Source of the DNA: Anarhynchus alexandrinus
Taxonomy: Eukaryota; Chordata; Aves; Charadriiformes; Charadriidae
Direction of reading: 5' to 3'
NCBI GenBank assembly: GCA_008711295.1
Contig: VUYV01000055.1
Span: 1-64,000, forward strand
Length of the DNA stretch: 64,000 nucleotides
Notes under the pieces: generated by a model
What the model saw: the letters and a program-made list of their open reading frames with translations, nothing else
What the model was told of the DNA's origin: nothing
Database searches by the model: none
Shown: piece after piece, positions 36,924-49,813 of the stretch
How the letters are laid out: the number at the start of each line of letters is the position of its first letter
Numbering within the stretch: position 1 is the first letter of the stretch
Translations under genes and position numbers: made by a program

Positions 36924-38331
36924 CAATATCTTCCTCAATATAACATTTATACTTCTGTCTCTCCAACTTTTTTTGTTTGTTTGCTTGGTCTGCTTTTTTT
37001 TTCAATAACTTCCCGCAACGTTCCACTAACATCAAGGTTGCAACAGGTCTTCCATGCAGTTTCAGTAAGGGTTATTATTGTTAGGGTTTCTTTTGTTTGG
37101 TCTTGGTGGGGTTTTGTGGGAAAGGTTTTTTGGTTTGGGGTTTTTGTTTGGTTGGTTTGGGTTTTTTTGAGGGGGAGAGGGTTGTGGGATGGGGTGGTTT
37201 TTTCTTTTGATTTTTTTTTAAAAATGCAAAATTGTCCTCTGAAGCTTCAGGCCCAAACAGAAGCTTATGAAGATTACTGACCTTTTGCATCAGTTTTTCA
37301 AACACCAACAGTGTTAAGACACCAGCCTGCTGTGAGCTTTAACAAGCCAAGAACTAGCAGCAACCTCAGGCTCTGATTTAGCAGTTTTCTTACGTAAAAG
37401 CATTTTGCCTCTGCCTTATCAAAGCTCTGGTCTTTCACTAAGATATTTCACAACAGAACAGGCTTATTTAGTTTCCATTTATTTCTTTGTTGCTTGTCTA
37501 TTCTCTATGCAAATATACTTAATTTCTCTAAACTGAGTTTGCAGCACAGTGGTAAATTCCATAGGTCTTTCCAAACTAAGTGGCAGTTCAGTTTTTCCCA
37601 TCACCTACATCTGATTCCCTCCCCCCAACAAAATGAAGTCTTCTTTTTAAAATAAAAATAAAAATGCAACTCCTCACTTTTAATTATTTTTTGAAAGAAA
37701 GCAATGAAGTGTCTCACATAGGATCCAGGTTGACAATATTAACATGAAAGCATGATGCTTCTGCACAAAATTTGGGTTATCTATACTCCACCAGTTTGTT
37801 TCCAGTAGTGATTTAAGCTTACAGTTCCCACAGCTGCCAGTTGTCCCTTGAGACCTCCACAGGAAAAGGAAAGTATAGAGATGATGGCTCATTTTGTCCG
37901 AAACTGTGAAAAGGCAGCACCTGATTCTTTCCACATGATGGTCCACAGATCTGAGAACCACACTGTACCCTACTCACAGCATCTGGGAGCAACATAATAG
38001 ACATCTTGCAAGGTCTGAGTGCAAGTCATTTACGTCATTCCAGAAATATTATCACCAAAGTATTCCTGAACTGGGAGTGGTGACAAGCAGAAACACTGCC
38101 TGGAGTTGAGACTGCTCTTTTTGAAGGTGGCAAGAGAAATCTGGAGTCTTTTACGCCAGTGCCAAAAGGTCTAGCTTCTCATCAGACATAATCTGCCACA
38201 CCTTCTGAAAGTGCAGGGTAGTGTCCTTCAAGATACTGAGAGCTGTCTGAAAAATCTACAATTCCTTAAAAGTAACAGTTGCACAGTAGATTGATACCCC
38301 TTTTGTTACTAGGATTAACCTTATCTAATCT
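36924..38331. other. Unique sequence with a G/T-rich tract, no gene
   Basis: Contains the G/T-rich block at 37081-37215 and otherwise AT-rich sequence. A minus-strand frame at 37680-37961 has 93 codons and no known domain. Confidence 0.5.
37081..37215. repeat. G/T-rich low-complexity tract with G-quadruplex motif
   Basis: TTTGG-like units, with a canonical four-run G-quadruplex pattern at 37171-37194 (GGGGG, AGA, GGG, TTGT, GGG, AT, GGGG). The frames across it, proline/lysine-rich on the minus strand, are low-complexity artefacts. Confidence 0.85.
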
Positions 38332-39195
38332 AGAATCACAAAATGGTTGAGGCTGGAAGAGATTTCTCAAAAACATCTAGCCCAATCAAAGTAGTGTACA
38401 CTGCAACTGGTTGCTCAGACCACGTCCAGTCAGATTTTGATCATTTCCAAGGGTGGAGTCTCTGTTACCGCTCTGGAAAACTTGTTCCAGTGTTTAACCA
38501 TCCTCACAATAAAATAATAATTAAAAAAAAAAATCTATCCTGTATTTCAACTGATGCCCACTGCTTTTTGCTGTCACCAAGCAGAGTTTGGTGCCGTTAT
38601 CCTTACTTTCTTCCCACTCCCACACCCCCATCATATATTTAGACACACATAATCCCCGCCCNGCCCCCCCCCCCCCATCTTTTCCTGGCCTAATCATCCC
38701 AGCTCTCAGCCTCATCCTGTGTTTGATGTTCCAAATATCATATCTGTGATCCTTTATTGGACCCATTCCAGTATGTCCATGTCTCTCATACTACAGAGTA
38801 CAGGACTGGACACAGCACTCTGGATGTGGTCTCACCAGTCTAAGCAGAGAGAGTCACCTCCCATAGCCTACTGAAAATGCTTTTCCAAATACAGCTTAGG
38901 ATGCTGTTGGCCTCTTTTGCTGCAAAGGCACATTGCTGTCTCACTGTCAATCCATTGTCCACCATGACCCCCAGGGCCTTTTCTGCAAAACTGCTTTCCA
39001 GGCACTTGGCTACCAGCCCATTCTGTTGCATGGGGTGTTCCTCCCCTGGTGCAGGAATTTGCATTTCCCTTGCATGAACTTCATGAGATTCCCATTTGCC
39101 CATGTTTCCAGCCTGCTGAAGTCCCTCTGAATAAGAGCACAACCATCTGGTCTATCAATCACTCCTCCCAGTTCTGTATCATCTACATGATTCTC
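38332..39195 (-). mobile_element. Older CR1 LINE fragment with an assembly N
   Basis: The plus strand opens AGAATCACAAAATGGTTGAG and continues through the TCTAGCCCAATC, CCACGTCCAGTCAG, CCAAGGGTGGAGTCTCTG and TTGTTCCAGTGTTTAACCAT blocks of reverse-complement CR1. After an A-run and a C-rich tract with an N at 38662, CR1 similarity resumes (GGACACAGCACTCTGGATGT, TAGGATGCTGTTGGCCTCTT, CAGTTCTGTATCATCTACAT). Substitutions are common and the frame is broken. Confidence 0.85.
38840..39142 (-). pseudogene. CR1 ORF2 remnant
   Basis: A 100-codon minus-strand frame reads KALGVMVDNGLTVRQQCAFA, KEANSILSCIWKSI and SRLWEVT, the diverged equivalents of the CR1 KDLGVL, QQCA, ANxILGCIxxS and SRxREV blocks. 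Upstream the frame is lost and downstream it is interrupted. Non-functional. Confidence 0.8.
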
Positions 39196-41439
39196 ACATA
39201 AAGCAAAGTGGAAGTCATGGACAATGAGGAAAAAGGCACTGTAACATTTGAGAGCTTACTTTTTTTAATTTTTTTTTTTTTTTTAAGTAGTGAGACTTTC
39301 ACTGTATAGAAACTTGCAATTGGAAATGTCAGCTTTACCCACATTCTTCACCTTGTAACAGAAGGTCTTTCAAAACATTTGGAATAGAGTAGAACAAAAT
39401 TAGCAACCTTATTCATGGAAGTAAGCACTGCATGTATGTACATACTGAGAAGATGAATGGGTTCTGTTGGCCTTTGGTCCACAGCATCCACATGATTAAA
39501 CAGCAGTACCCACACACTTTAATCAATTTCAGTCAAGTAGCTAGTCACAAAAAGATAAGATCTTGTGCAAAGTCCATGTGATGGAACAATTTTCCTACTT
39601 TAGCACTGAAATAGCTGCAAATGCATAAGGTGGTTGAACTGTGATACTGGCTCTACATTTCTGACCATTGTGTTCCTCCCCAACCCAAAAATGCAGTTTG
39701 CTGCCTTTCCATCAAATCAGAAATTCACTTATTGAGCTAAATTAACAGTCATGAGTTCACCAGACTAATCAGAGACAATTTTCATTCAATAATGTCCCAC
39801 ACGTGGAAAAGGTCTGATTGCACAAACTCTACTAAAAGTAATTACTCTGTTTCATTCAAAAACAATAGCAAGATTACTGCTAAGCATTCTATTGTCTGAA
39901 ACATCATTTGGAAACAATCAAGGGAAAAGAAAAGACAAGAGCAGGAAAATTGTGGAAGGAACAGTGACATTTATTAAGCATATACCAGCCACCAACAAGC
40001 AATTCTTTTTCTGATAGTATAAATGTTTTACTCCATGTAATCATACAAAACTATTACAGAACAACACAGAAGTTATGGGCAAATAAAACCTGAGTAGTCT
40101 GAGAAGATGCCATACTTCTGAAATAGGCTTCTCTTTAGGGAAAAAATAAAATAAAATAGGAGCATAATGAGGAATGGTGCCACAACAGAAATGGATATAG
40201 CATATATTTCCATATTTCCAAAAATATTTTGGGGAAAAAATGTCAAAAACATGATTTTTATTTAGGTCAAATAAAATTGAAGAATTCCTTTTCCTTTAAA
40301 AAAAAAAATTCTGTTACGAGACAAGATCTAGGTTTTTTTCATATGGAATATCTAATTTGACTTGAAATGCTTCAATATTTGATGAAGTGAAGTTAAATGT
40401 TTACCTTATGGAGCAAGGAGGGTAAGGGAGGAATCTTACCAAAATGCTAGAGGAAAAGGAATAAATCAGGTTAGATAAGGACTCAGTAGGGAAGATTGCC
40501 CAAATGTGGCAAACGAGATTAGAGCAAACTTAACCAAAAGAGCTTTGGATCCCAACTTCCTACCTGGTGATTGTTTTCCATGTTCGTCATGCTTCTGAAG
40601 AATTTAATCTCTGTTACTGATTTTATTAGTAACATATAAGAGAGTCTCCATCTTCAACAAGCACCCTAATCACTATAGGAAATACTCACTTTAAGTCTTT
40701 TGTACAAACAGGAGCATCCCAAACAGAAGGAAATGGAAAGACCTCTATTAAAGTAACCAAATTCTTATACAGGGTGCAAAAAAGCTTAGTTAAAAGCCTG
40801 CAATCAGAAGAGTTTACTTAATTCCAGTGGGAAGCTTTAATAATGATCCTGCTCATATGCCCAGCATTTTTTGTTTAAACTAAATAAATGCTTTGCATTA
40901 ACAATTAATTCTGCTTTCAACCTGTCCCCTGAAATACGCAAGCATCTGATTTTTCTGACTAATCTTTAGCTACATACTTTTCATTCTGATTTCTCAGAAG
41001 AAAAAAACTGATTATGTTTCATAGCCATTTTGTAAATTGAGAACAGAATGATCAATACATCAAAGTGTATTACTTATTGCAGGCAATAACTGCAAAATTC
41101 AGCAACTAACAGCTGTTAGATAGTATGTTAAAGAAGAAGGAGCTCATAACAGACTTCAGCAAACACTGGTTATCTTATGGGAATGGGGCCATTTGTCAAG
41201 GTATAAACTCACAGATGCATTTACTCCTTCTGCATGTCTGAATATTATAAATGTTCCCAAAAACCACCATAAACACTCCCAAAATAACAAAAAGAGATTT
41301 CAGGGGTACTTTTCTTCCTTATGTCTAACAGGATATCTGATAAGTTTCAAATCATTAGGTGTAATTAAAGTTGTGTACCATCAAAATCCCCAGACTATGT
41401 ATTGTTACTTTACCTGCAAGTTTATGGCTTGTTTAGAAT

Positions 41440-41515
41440 CTTAAAAAAAAACAAAACAAAACAAAAAAAAAACCTAACAAACAAAAAAAAAAACCAACCA
41501 GCCAGCCAGCCAAAC
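41440..41515. repeat. A-rich tract with (CAGC)n end
   Basis: Poly-A and AAAAC units followed by CCAACCAGCCAGCCAGCCAA. Simple repeat. Confidence 0.88.
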
Positions 41516-42737
41516 CCCACATCCCAAAAAACCACAGCTTTTGCTGAGATCTTAATAAACATGACAACCAGTATTGAACTCACCTTGAATCTTGTGGGAT
41601 AAAACCAGGGTATGATCTGATCTTTTGAATGTAGTTCAAGTATGTACTACATACGTACAAGTCTGTACTACAGCCAGATTCACCTTGATATTCTTTATTT
41701 TTAAAAGTATTTCATAATGATACTAGCTCATGTTACCTTAAACAGTGTATGTCTTAAAATGCATTTTATATTCGTATCATACTGCTTGGAATATCTGGGA
41801 CTCAGTTCTGCATTTTATTTTATTCTACTTAGACACTGACTCTTAAAAGTGCATGCTTGTGTGTGCATGCATGCCTGATGCTAACAATTCCAGAATCCCC
41901 GTGTCTTACTGGTTATTATGTCAGACAGATTCTTTTAGTCTACTTCTCTCTACACCTTTCCTCTTTTCTCGCTTTCCCAAATTGAATCAACTTCTTTGAT
42001 AACTTTGAAGAGCATTTGTTTAATTCCAGGGTATAATGATGAGAGCAAGATATCATTGACTGAAGTCCATTAGCATCCAGTATTTCAGCCCCACAAGTCC
42101 TTATCCAACAGTAATATTCTAAGACTTTATTGAGATATTCAATACACAGCCGAGAGAAAACTTTGGACAGTTGGCTTACTATACATAGTCATTTACTTAG
42201 ACGTACCATGTACCTTACTTCATAACTGATCAGAGAGCTTAAATTTGTTCTCCCATGTTTTACATAATGATAATAATATTACTTAAAGTTTAAATAGTAA
42301 CGTTTCATATTTGAGGATACCCACTGGGTCAACTATAATTTTAAATTAACTAGCGTCTTATTCTCAGCTTTGTCCTGAACTATAGCATAAACTTGAGAAA
42401 GTAATTTAGCCTTAGTTAGCCTCAGTTCACTGCAAAATGCCAATACTAATGCCAACCTCTCATGACCATTCTAAGATTGTATAGTTCACACACACCACAG
42501 GAAGACCTTTTAATGAATGTCATTATAAGAATTTAAAGTATTATTCAGATATTCACTTGAAATCACCACTGAAAAATAATTTTCTTAAAGAGCATTTAGT
42601 GTTCACCAGGTAATAATCTTGATTACACCAAGATTCAATCATGACCACACAATAATAGTTCCCTGTAAGTAGATGAGATTTTTCTGAGTTCTGTCTCAAA
42701 GAAAGATTCCCCCAACATGACCAGGAACATAAATAGA

Positions 42738-42784
42738 GGGGGGGGGGGGAAGGAAAGAAAAGAAAAGAAAAGAAAAAAAAAAAA
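42738..42784. repeat. Poly-G followed by (GAAAA)n
   Basis: Twelve G, then GAAAA-type units and a poly-A run. Simple repeat. Confidence 0.9.
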
Positions 42785-43250
42785 TCTTGTTTATTTGGGA
42801 TAACAAAATATTCAAACCCCTTTTTCCTCCGGAAAGTTTCAGCAAGCCTAGGAACTACTTCTTCCATTTTCATATACTTAATTTATGCTTAAAATTACAA
42901 CACACCTCAATTAAAAGTGTCCAGCAAAGATAAAGGCCAGCATACATGTGATTTCCCACTGGCAAAATTCATTAGAAGTGCCTTCCACATGCAGGAGGTC
43001 ATAGACAGCAAAAACAAAGACATGGTTTGACATAACGAGAAACAATTTAGTCGAAGCACAAGTTACTCCTTTGAGATCGTCTAAGAGGAAAGGCCATTCT
43101 CTCAAATACTGACATTTTAATTTGGACTTTTGAAGCCATCTATTATTTGTTTCTCCTATTTGCAATAGGCTTACGTCCAAGTCTGGCACTTCCTTTTATT
43201 TTGGGCTGAAGAGTCTGGTTTGGTACCAACATACAATGTTTGACACTCAC

Positions 43251-43313
43251 AGCTTTATGACAGTGCAAATATGAAGCCTTTCATCTTTGAAGTCTTTGCA
43301 CTGTCACAAAGCT
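43251..43313 (-). other. Imperfect hairpin, 19-bp stem (possible structured RNA)
   Basis: AGCTTTATGACAGTGCAAA (43251-43269) pairs with TTTGCACTGTCACAAAGCT (43295-43313) around a 25-base spacer. The one mismatch is A/C on the plus strand but becomes a U-G wobble in a minus-strand transcript, so that strand folds into an unbroken 19-pair stem. The spacer can form a small inner stem (ATGAA with TTCAT). A stem of this length with mixed composition is unlikely by chance at one given place, but 64 kb offers many chances. I do not recognise it as a named microRNA. Confidence 0.5.
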
Positions 43314-43349
43314 ATACAAAGAGAGTAGGAAGGAAAAGGGACCAAAAGA

Positions 43350-43368
43350 AAAAAACAAACAAACAAAC
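43350..43368. repeat. (AAAC)n microsatellite
   Basis: Four AAAC units in an A-rich, purine-biased region. Confidence 0.85.
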
Positions 43369-44670
43369 GAAAGGAAAACATGGAAAAGAGTAAGAAAGGA
43401 CAAAAAAGGAAACAAAAAGCAATAAATGGGTTGGTTGGAATAATAACAGACTGAGGAGGAAAAGTTCAGTACATTAGAGTTGTTAAGAAGACAGAAAAAC
43501 ATTCCTGTGATTATTGTGGGAACCCGTCAGTCAGCGTGCAGAGATGACTGCAAAACAGCAAGCATTCAAGCAGGACCTTCAGCACAACAAAATCTAAGGA
43601 GATGCTCCGTTCAAAACAAATCGTAACATACAAAGGCTTGAGAAAGTCTGCAAACATGAACAGCTAGACTTATAAATAAAGTATATGGAAGTTTGTTTCA
43701 AGTAATATATTACAATGAAACGATATCACTGATTAATTCTGGAACTACATGTTGAAAATTAATATCTTGTCCTTTAGAGCACCAAGGTTTTATTAAATAT
43801 CCTGTTGTGTTTACAATAGGCTTTTGCTTGACTTTTTTTTAATTTAAGTGTTGAGGTAATAAAACAGATTAGTTTTAAGAAGTGAAATGTATAGATAAAT
43901 TGGTTTGCCTTTTCTTTTTCCAAGACCTGAGACATTTCATAGCCAGAAATTCAAACTGGTCATCCACTGGATCCAGAAAACAAAATAGCTTCCTTCTATG
44001 TCTAGAATAAAGTTTTCAAAGACCAGTATTTCAATACTTTTGCTTACTTCCATAGTTGCAATCTGAGCAATGTAATACTGGATATGAAACTCACTCATGC
44101 AAATTGATTCAGCATCTTCAAACTTATACAGGATAAACAAGATTGAAAGGAATAAACCCTTTGTACATGCAATTCTCCCCACCATTGACAGACAAACATG
44201 CTTTAAAAAAGAAAAAATAATCTCCTCAATAAAGAAAGAGGGCTACATACATTTAAATAATTAAAGGCAAGTGCAGTGAATTACACTAAGCTTTTGACAG
44301 GGACATCAAATGGAAAAGAAGATAGCATGCCTCAAACAGAAACAACAGCCCAGCTGGGATATGTTTTACCTTGTTTTGGAAAGATTTTCAGTTAATCAGT
44401 ACACCTAAACCATCTGTATAATAAATAGTTGATAGCATATAAATGCAGATATATTGGAGAGATTGGTAAAAATATGTAAGAACTAGAACATCTATAGCAT
44501 TTTGTCCATATTTGAAAAGATGACAGTGAAATTGCTTTTGATCAAACTGTAAGTGTAAATTCCCCTAGAGCTTCCTGGAGAAAGCAAAAGAAACTGTTTA
44601 TAATCTAATCCATTACCCTGTGTTCGTAAATATCTATTGCAGAATTAGAATATTAACTGTCAAAAAACAT

Positions 44671-45710
44671 CCACTCGGTGGATAAAGAACTGGCTGGACG
44701 GTAGCACTCAAAGAGTTGTGGTCAACGGCTCGATGTCCAAGTGGAGACCAGTTATGAGTGGTGCTCCCCAGGGATCAGTACTGGGACCAGTGCTGTTCAA
44801 CATCTTTGTTGGTGACATGGACAGTGGGATCGAGTGCACCCTCAGCAAGTTTGCTGATGATACCAAGCTGTGTGGAGTGATTGACATGCTGGAGGGAAGG
44901 GACGCCATCCAGAGGGACCTGGACAAGCTGGAGAGGTGGATCCATGCCAACCTCATGAAATTCAACCAGGCCAAGGTCCTGCACATGGGTCGGGGCAATC
45001 CCAAGCACAAATACAGGCTTGGTGGAGAATGGATCAAGAGCAGCCCTGAGAAGGACCTGTGGGTGCTGTTTGATGCGAAGCTCAACATGAGCTGGCAATA
45101 CGCCATCACAGCCCAGAAAGCCAACTGTGTCCTGGGCTGCATCAAAAGAAGTGTGGCCAGCAGGTCGAGGGAGGTGATTCTGCCCCTCTACTCAGCTCTT
45201 GTGAGACCCCACCTGGAATACTGCATCCAGCTTCAGAGTCCTCAGCAAAAGAAGGACACGGCTGAAGCAGGTCCAGAGGAAGGCCGCAAAGATGATGAGA
45301 GGGCTGGAGCACCTCTCCTATGAGGAAGGCTGAGACAGTTGGGGCTGTTCAGCCTGGAGAAGAGAAGGCTCCAGGGAGACCTTATTGCAGCCTTTCAGTA
45401 CCTAAAGGGGGCCTACAGGGCCTACTTTTTACAAGTGCATGTAGTGATAGAACAAGAGGGAATGGCTTTAAACTGGAAGAGGGTAGATTTAGATTAGATA
45501 TTGGGAAGAAGTTTTTCACTCTGAGGGTGGTAAGGCACTGGAACAGGTTGCTCAGAGAAGTTGCTGAGGCCCCATCCCTGGAGGTGTTTAAGGCCAGATT
45601 GGACAGGGCTTTGAGCAACCTGGTCTAGTGGGAGGTGTCCCTGCCTATGACAAGGGGGTTAGAACTAGCTGATCTTCAAGGTCCCTTCCAACCTAATCCA
45701 TTCTATGATT
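44671..45710 (+). mobile_element. CR1 LINE, 5'-truncated, with 3' end
   Basis: Starts at CCACTCGGTGGATAAAGAAC inside the reverse-transcriptase region and ends at a single tail unit (TTCTATGATT, 45701-45710). The ORF2 stop is at 45626-45628, followed by an 82-base 3' UTR whose landmarks (AGGTGTCCCTGCC, GATCTTCAAGGTCCCTTCCA) mirror those of the minus-strand copy at 35956-36923, so the two belong to related subfamilies. This copy starts about 120 bases further upstream in the element. Confidence 0.95.
44718..45628 (+). pseudogene. CR1 ORF2 C-terminal part with frameshifts
   Basis: The frame at 44718-45323 holds [16 protein letters not shown] at residues 15-30 and the catalytic FADD box at residues 45-48 (44850-44861). 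It continues to the [14 protein letters not shown] and PHLEYCIQL blocks and then breaks near 45260-45323. The final blocks, including [29 protein letters not shown] and the ALSNLV end, are read in another frame at 45320-45628. At least two indels are needed to explain this. A block is also missing near 45420, where the GAYR-equivalent region is shortened. Non-functional. Confidence 0.92.
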
Positions 45711-46525
45711 AATCAGCAGAAGGCTAATACCTTCTTTTCATCAGTATTTCTCAATTTAATTGTAAACTAAAAATCTTATTAGACATACCCAACAATAAAC
45801 TGATAATACCAGCTAAGTGCTCAACAGATGTCTCTAACTGGAAACATAAAATTTTAATAGTCAGTTTCTTCAGTGTTTAAAGACTATATTGTTATCAACA
45901 TATTTTTTCATAAAGGAAGTCATGCACTTCTGTCAGTTATATTTATTACACTAAGGAACATTTTAATACAATAATGCAGATGTCTTCATTCTATAAACCC
46001 CAATGGTACTTAAAGCTAGGTTTTTATTACTTGTGCCTGGGGCCAAACAAAGCTATAAACCTGCTACATTCTAATTCAAATACTGCTGGTGGAGTTTGCA
46101 TTTTTGTGCCATAAATTACAATACAATGTAATCAAATACGTGCAGAAATGGTAGTCATGGAAACAACATTTTCGATTCACAAAATTTTAAGACAAATGAA
46201 AAAACCCCACTGATTTATGAACAATTATTTTTACACTGGACTAATGTATTTCCCCTCAAAAAGTATATATGTTACTATTATGCCAGCATTATAGGATATT
46301 AAATACCCTTGGATATGGAGTGCCACTCAAAGCTACTCACTCTGTTTTCCATTATACCACCTTTTCTGTTCTAACAATGTGTACCATCAGTTGCATCAGC
46401 TTTATGCTTCAAACAGACTAATACTCACCAAGTGTTTCATGCAGTAGTGATATATCAAGACATTAAATGCATCACAATTGATGTCTATCATGTTATTGCT
46501 TTGTTTAAAATGAGAGCACACATAG

Positions 46526-46573
46526 CACTTGGAAAGCCTCACTAATATACACTTGGAAAGCCTCACTAATATA
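46526..46573. repeat. Perfect 24-bp tandem duplication
   Basis: The 24-base unit beginning CACTTGGAAAGCCTCACTAA occurs twice head to tail (46526-46549 and 46550-46573) without mismatch. This points to a recent local slippage or repair event. Confidence 0.95.
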
Positions 46574-47684
46574 AAGTATTACAAGAACAGGAAACTCTCC
46601 AGTACATTATGGTACTTGAAGCTATAAAACTTTCTAAAATCATAAACAGTGGAATTCCCAGAGTATTACATTAAAGCACACAAAGTTTTTACATCTAACA
46701 AGACTTTATATTTTTCTTGAGGGTTCAGTTTAAGATGGGTAGTATTTGGTAACACTCCTAAGTGAAAAAATTATAGCTTGCTTTACTACCAGTGTATTTC
46801 TAGAACTATTTTAGCAGTAGTTTCTAAGTCATTTGAACATACTTTTGCAAAATCTTATTATTTAATATTTATCTTGTTAAAGCACCAGGGAGTCACAACT
46901 ATGTTGGGCATTCCTGAATGTGGGGCCATACAGATGCATAATAAATGGCAGACTGAGAGACATCAGGTTTTATAAATATATATAGTACCTGACTAGAGTT
47001 ATATAGTGTTACCTTGAGTTTTTCATGCTTGTAATAGAGATATCAGTTGTTCTTCATGTAAATCATCAAGAAGCCCAGACTGCTTTATAAACCTTCTTAC
47101 TCATGGTTGCAATTTCCAAAAGAATAGAAACAGAAAGTGGGTGGTGGTGTTGGTGGGGAGGACGCTTCTGACCAGTCTTCTGTTAGCTAAAGTGACTAGG
47201 AATGGACAAAAGAAAGAACACAGAGGACAAGGCCTCTTCAGAGTCCTTTGTGAAACCAAGATTTAATGTAGAAAAAGGCAAGCCAGATGTCAAGAGGGGG
47301 CATAAATCAATGTTTACTCCTGACAGCAAATGTAGGTAGGAGTAAAGGGTCAGGCCTGCAAGTGCTCTCAGAATAGATAAGCACATACTGGTTTCTAGCG
47401 CCTAGTTTTTTGCCAAACCAGGAAGTATCCTTCATTCAGTGTTCCAACTTAGTGCTCCCGGAACTCTAAAATGCAGACTGCAGTAGAAAAAACTGCTATT
47501 ATTAAGAAACAGCATGTAACCCAAAATAATCCATTTCCAAACACTAAACAACATATTCATCAGTCAAAAGGGAGTTTTAGTTAGTTTCAGCATATTAAGA
47601 ACAAAAATCATATAACAGAGTATGTTGCCACCTGTCAGTTAGAAGTTGTGCCAACTCTCTAAAGAAAGTGTGCAGCAATTCCAT

Positions 47685-47699
47685 GCACACACACACACA
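47685..47699. repeat. (CA)n microsatellite
   Basis: Seven CA units followed by an A run. Confidence 0.9.
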
Positions 47700-49778
47700 A
47701 AAAAAATGCTCAAAGTTACAGAACAAAAGAAGACAAGTACCAAGAAATACGTGCACGTGTATGTGCAAAACTTCCCTTCTCCAGCTCTCCTGAGTAGGTT
47801 CAATGAAGTTCATACAACACAGCAGGGTCGTGGTTTCCTTTAAAGCATATAAGAAGGCATAGCATTTTGAATTCAGAATAGGTGCTTTTACTTAGGGAAT
47901 TTGGTGCAGAGGAGCCACAACACATAGCTAACTATTCCTGTGAAACACTTCCCTCATCAAAATTGCACTATGCCTTCACTGCCCCTCTGGAAGCACTCTA
48001 GTAGATCATGGTAAGAAGGCAACGCTGAAGTAATGCATTCTGAATTTCTGCAGTGGCCTATCCTAATGACTGCAATAGAGAAGGAGATAAGACATCTTTA
48101 ACATATGACCACAGCTGAGCCAAAGAATGTGCTGCAAATCATTTGATAGTACATAAAGAAAAGTGCAAAGCCATTTTTCACTGCTCCTGTGCCAAGGCTT
48201 GGATGTAAAAATAATGTGCAGCTGCAAAAAGCACCATTACATTACAACAAAGGAAAAAAGAAAACATGAGGAATGGAGATAATACTTGCGTGCAGTTACA
48301 GATGTGATGTTTCCTATGCCACCTCCAGATGTACAAGCCTGCCTTCCTCATGGTTTCCATCTTGCAGAATAGTCACACATGCCCTTCCGCCCTCCTTCTC
48401 TGAATGGTGTAGCATCTGTACTACTCAGACAAAGCTCCCCCTCATAAAACATTAAGACTGCATCTAAACATAAAAGGAAGAGCATTCCACAGCATACTCT
48501 TGAGTCCTGATCCCCACTACCAGCCAGATCAAATACTTGTCTGGAGCATAAGTTTCCTGTAGCTCATACACCTAGGTTTCATTCTATGAGAAGCCAAAGC
48601 ACAAGGATGCAGGGAGTAATCCATGCCTAGTTTCTACTTCTGCACGAAGCTGAAATTCGGCTAATACTACTAACCCCAGAGCTGGGGAGTTCAGTCCCCA
48701 ATCCCACAGTTCAGCTAATAATTAAATAAATAGCTTAACTTAACCTTCATCTCTAAATTCTCCTTCAGACATATGTAGATGCTGAATGAAGAACATTACA
48801 CAGCAGCGTGTTAGGGGTGTTCTAACAACGTATTACAAGATAGAAAAGTAAAGATTTATCTTCCTGTGATCTATTCTTTTCTCGGAAAGGCGCAGCAGCT
48901 ACCAAGTTTGCCTGGATTTTGATGCTATGGTGGAATGATTTCTCGTGTCATTAATAGTGACAAGATTTCTAATAGACCATTTTGATTACTCTTTCTTTAT
49001 CTGCTTATAATCTCTCTTACATCTCCTTATCTCTCACCACCATCAGTACTGTATATGAGGACACCAGGGATTACTTTCAGAACTGGAGGTAGCTAGACTG
49101 CATCTTAAATTCCTATTTTATTTTTCTTAGCTAGAAGTGTACCCAGCTCCATACATTTTTCTGGTATAAGCATTATTTTATTCCATCATTATTCCAAGAC
49201 ATTTCTTAGAGTAGAGTAAAAAATGTTTTTATGTAATACGCCCTCATACGTAATGAGTTTTTTATGAATATATATGTAGTTTTAAACAGACCAAGTCATA
49301 ATTCAGGAAGATAAGCCTTTGTCCTAAAAGAGAGAAGATAGCTTAAAGAATTAACACTGGTTTACTAGGATATGAAAACAGTTCTAAATAAGACACCATT
49401 CTGAGCATTTTGACAACATCAGAAGTATTGTTTTGTTTAAAAAACCCAAATATAAAAGCTAAGAAGAATGACTTGTCCATTCATTTCTTTTTTTTTTTTA
49501 AATAATTTCTGTTTACCTGCAAACAATTAAAGAACATTTGGAAAAACTGAAGTGGGCAGAACATAGTAAGTCACCTTTTTAAGATTTCAATTATCCAAAC
49601 TGTAAATTAATTAATAAAATAAGTACTTGCATAAGAATCCATCATTCCCAAATATCAGAATTCTTACCTTCACTTGCTCCTAACTGTGGTATGCAAAACA
49701 ACGTCGTAGAAAAAAACTACACAATAATATCATTCTCATAACACTTTTCTAAGACAGCTCCTTTTCAAGTCTATCTTT

Positions 49779-49781
<3 letters not shown>

Positions 49782-49813
<32 letters not shown>

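Larger units (their letters stand above)
39196..44670. other. Unique sequence with simple repeats and one hairpin, no gene
   Basis: About 5.5 kb. Poly-T at 39261-39290, A/C-rich tract at 41440-41515, poly-G plus (GAAAA)n at 42738-42784, (AAAC)n at 43350-43368 and the long inverted repeat at 43251-43313. Frames of up to 106 codons contain low-complexity sequence or no recognisable motif. Confidence 0.5.

Noticed and set aside
36678..37280. 200-codon plus-strand frame over the CR1 and adjacent G/T tract
   Set aside because: It is antisense to the CR1 ORF2 and then runs through low-complexity DNA.
43251..43313. Identification of the hairpin as a miR-130/301 family member
   Set aside because: Only the 7-base seed word is shared. 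Arm layout and flanking bases do not match the family as I know it.
44708..45145. 145-codon minus-strand frame
   Set aside because: Antisense shadow of the CR1 reverse-transcriptase frame at 44718-45323.
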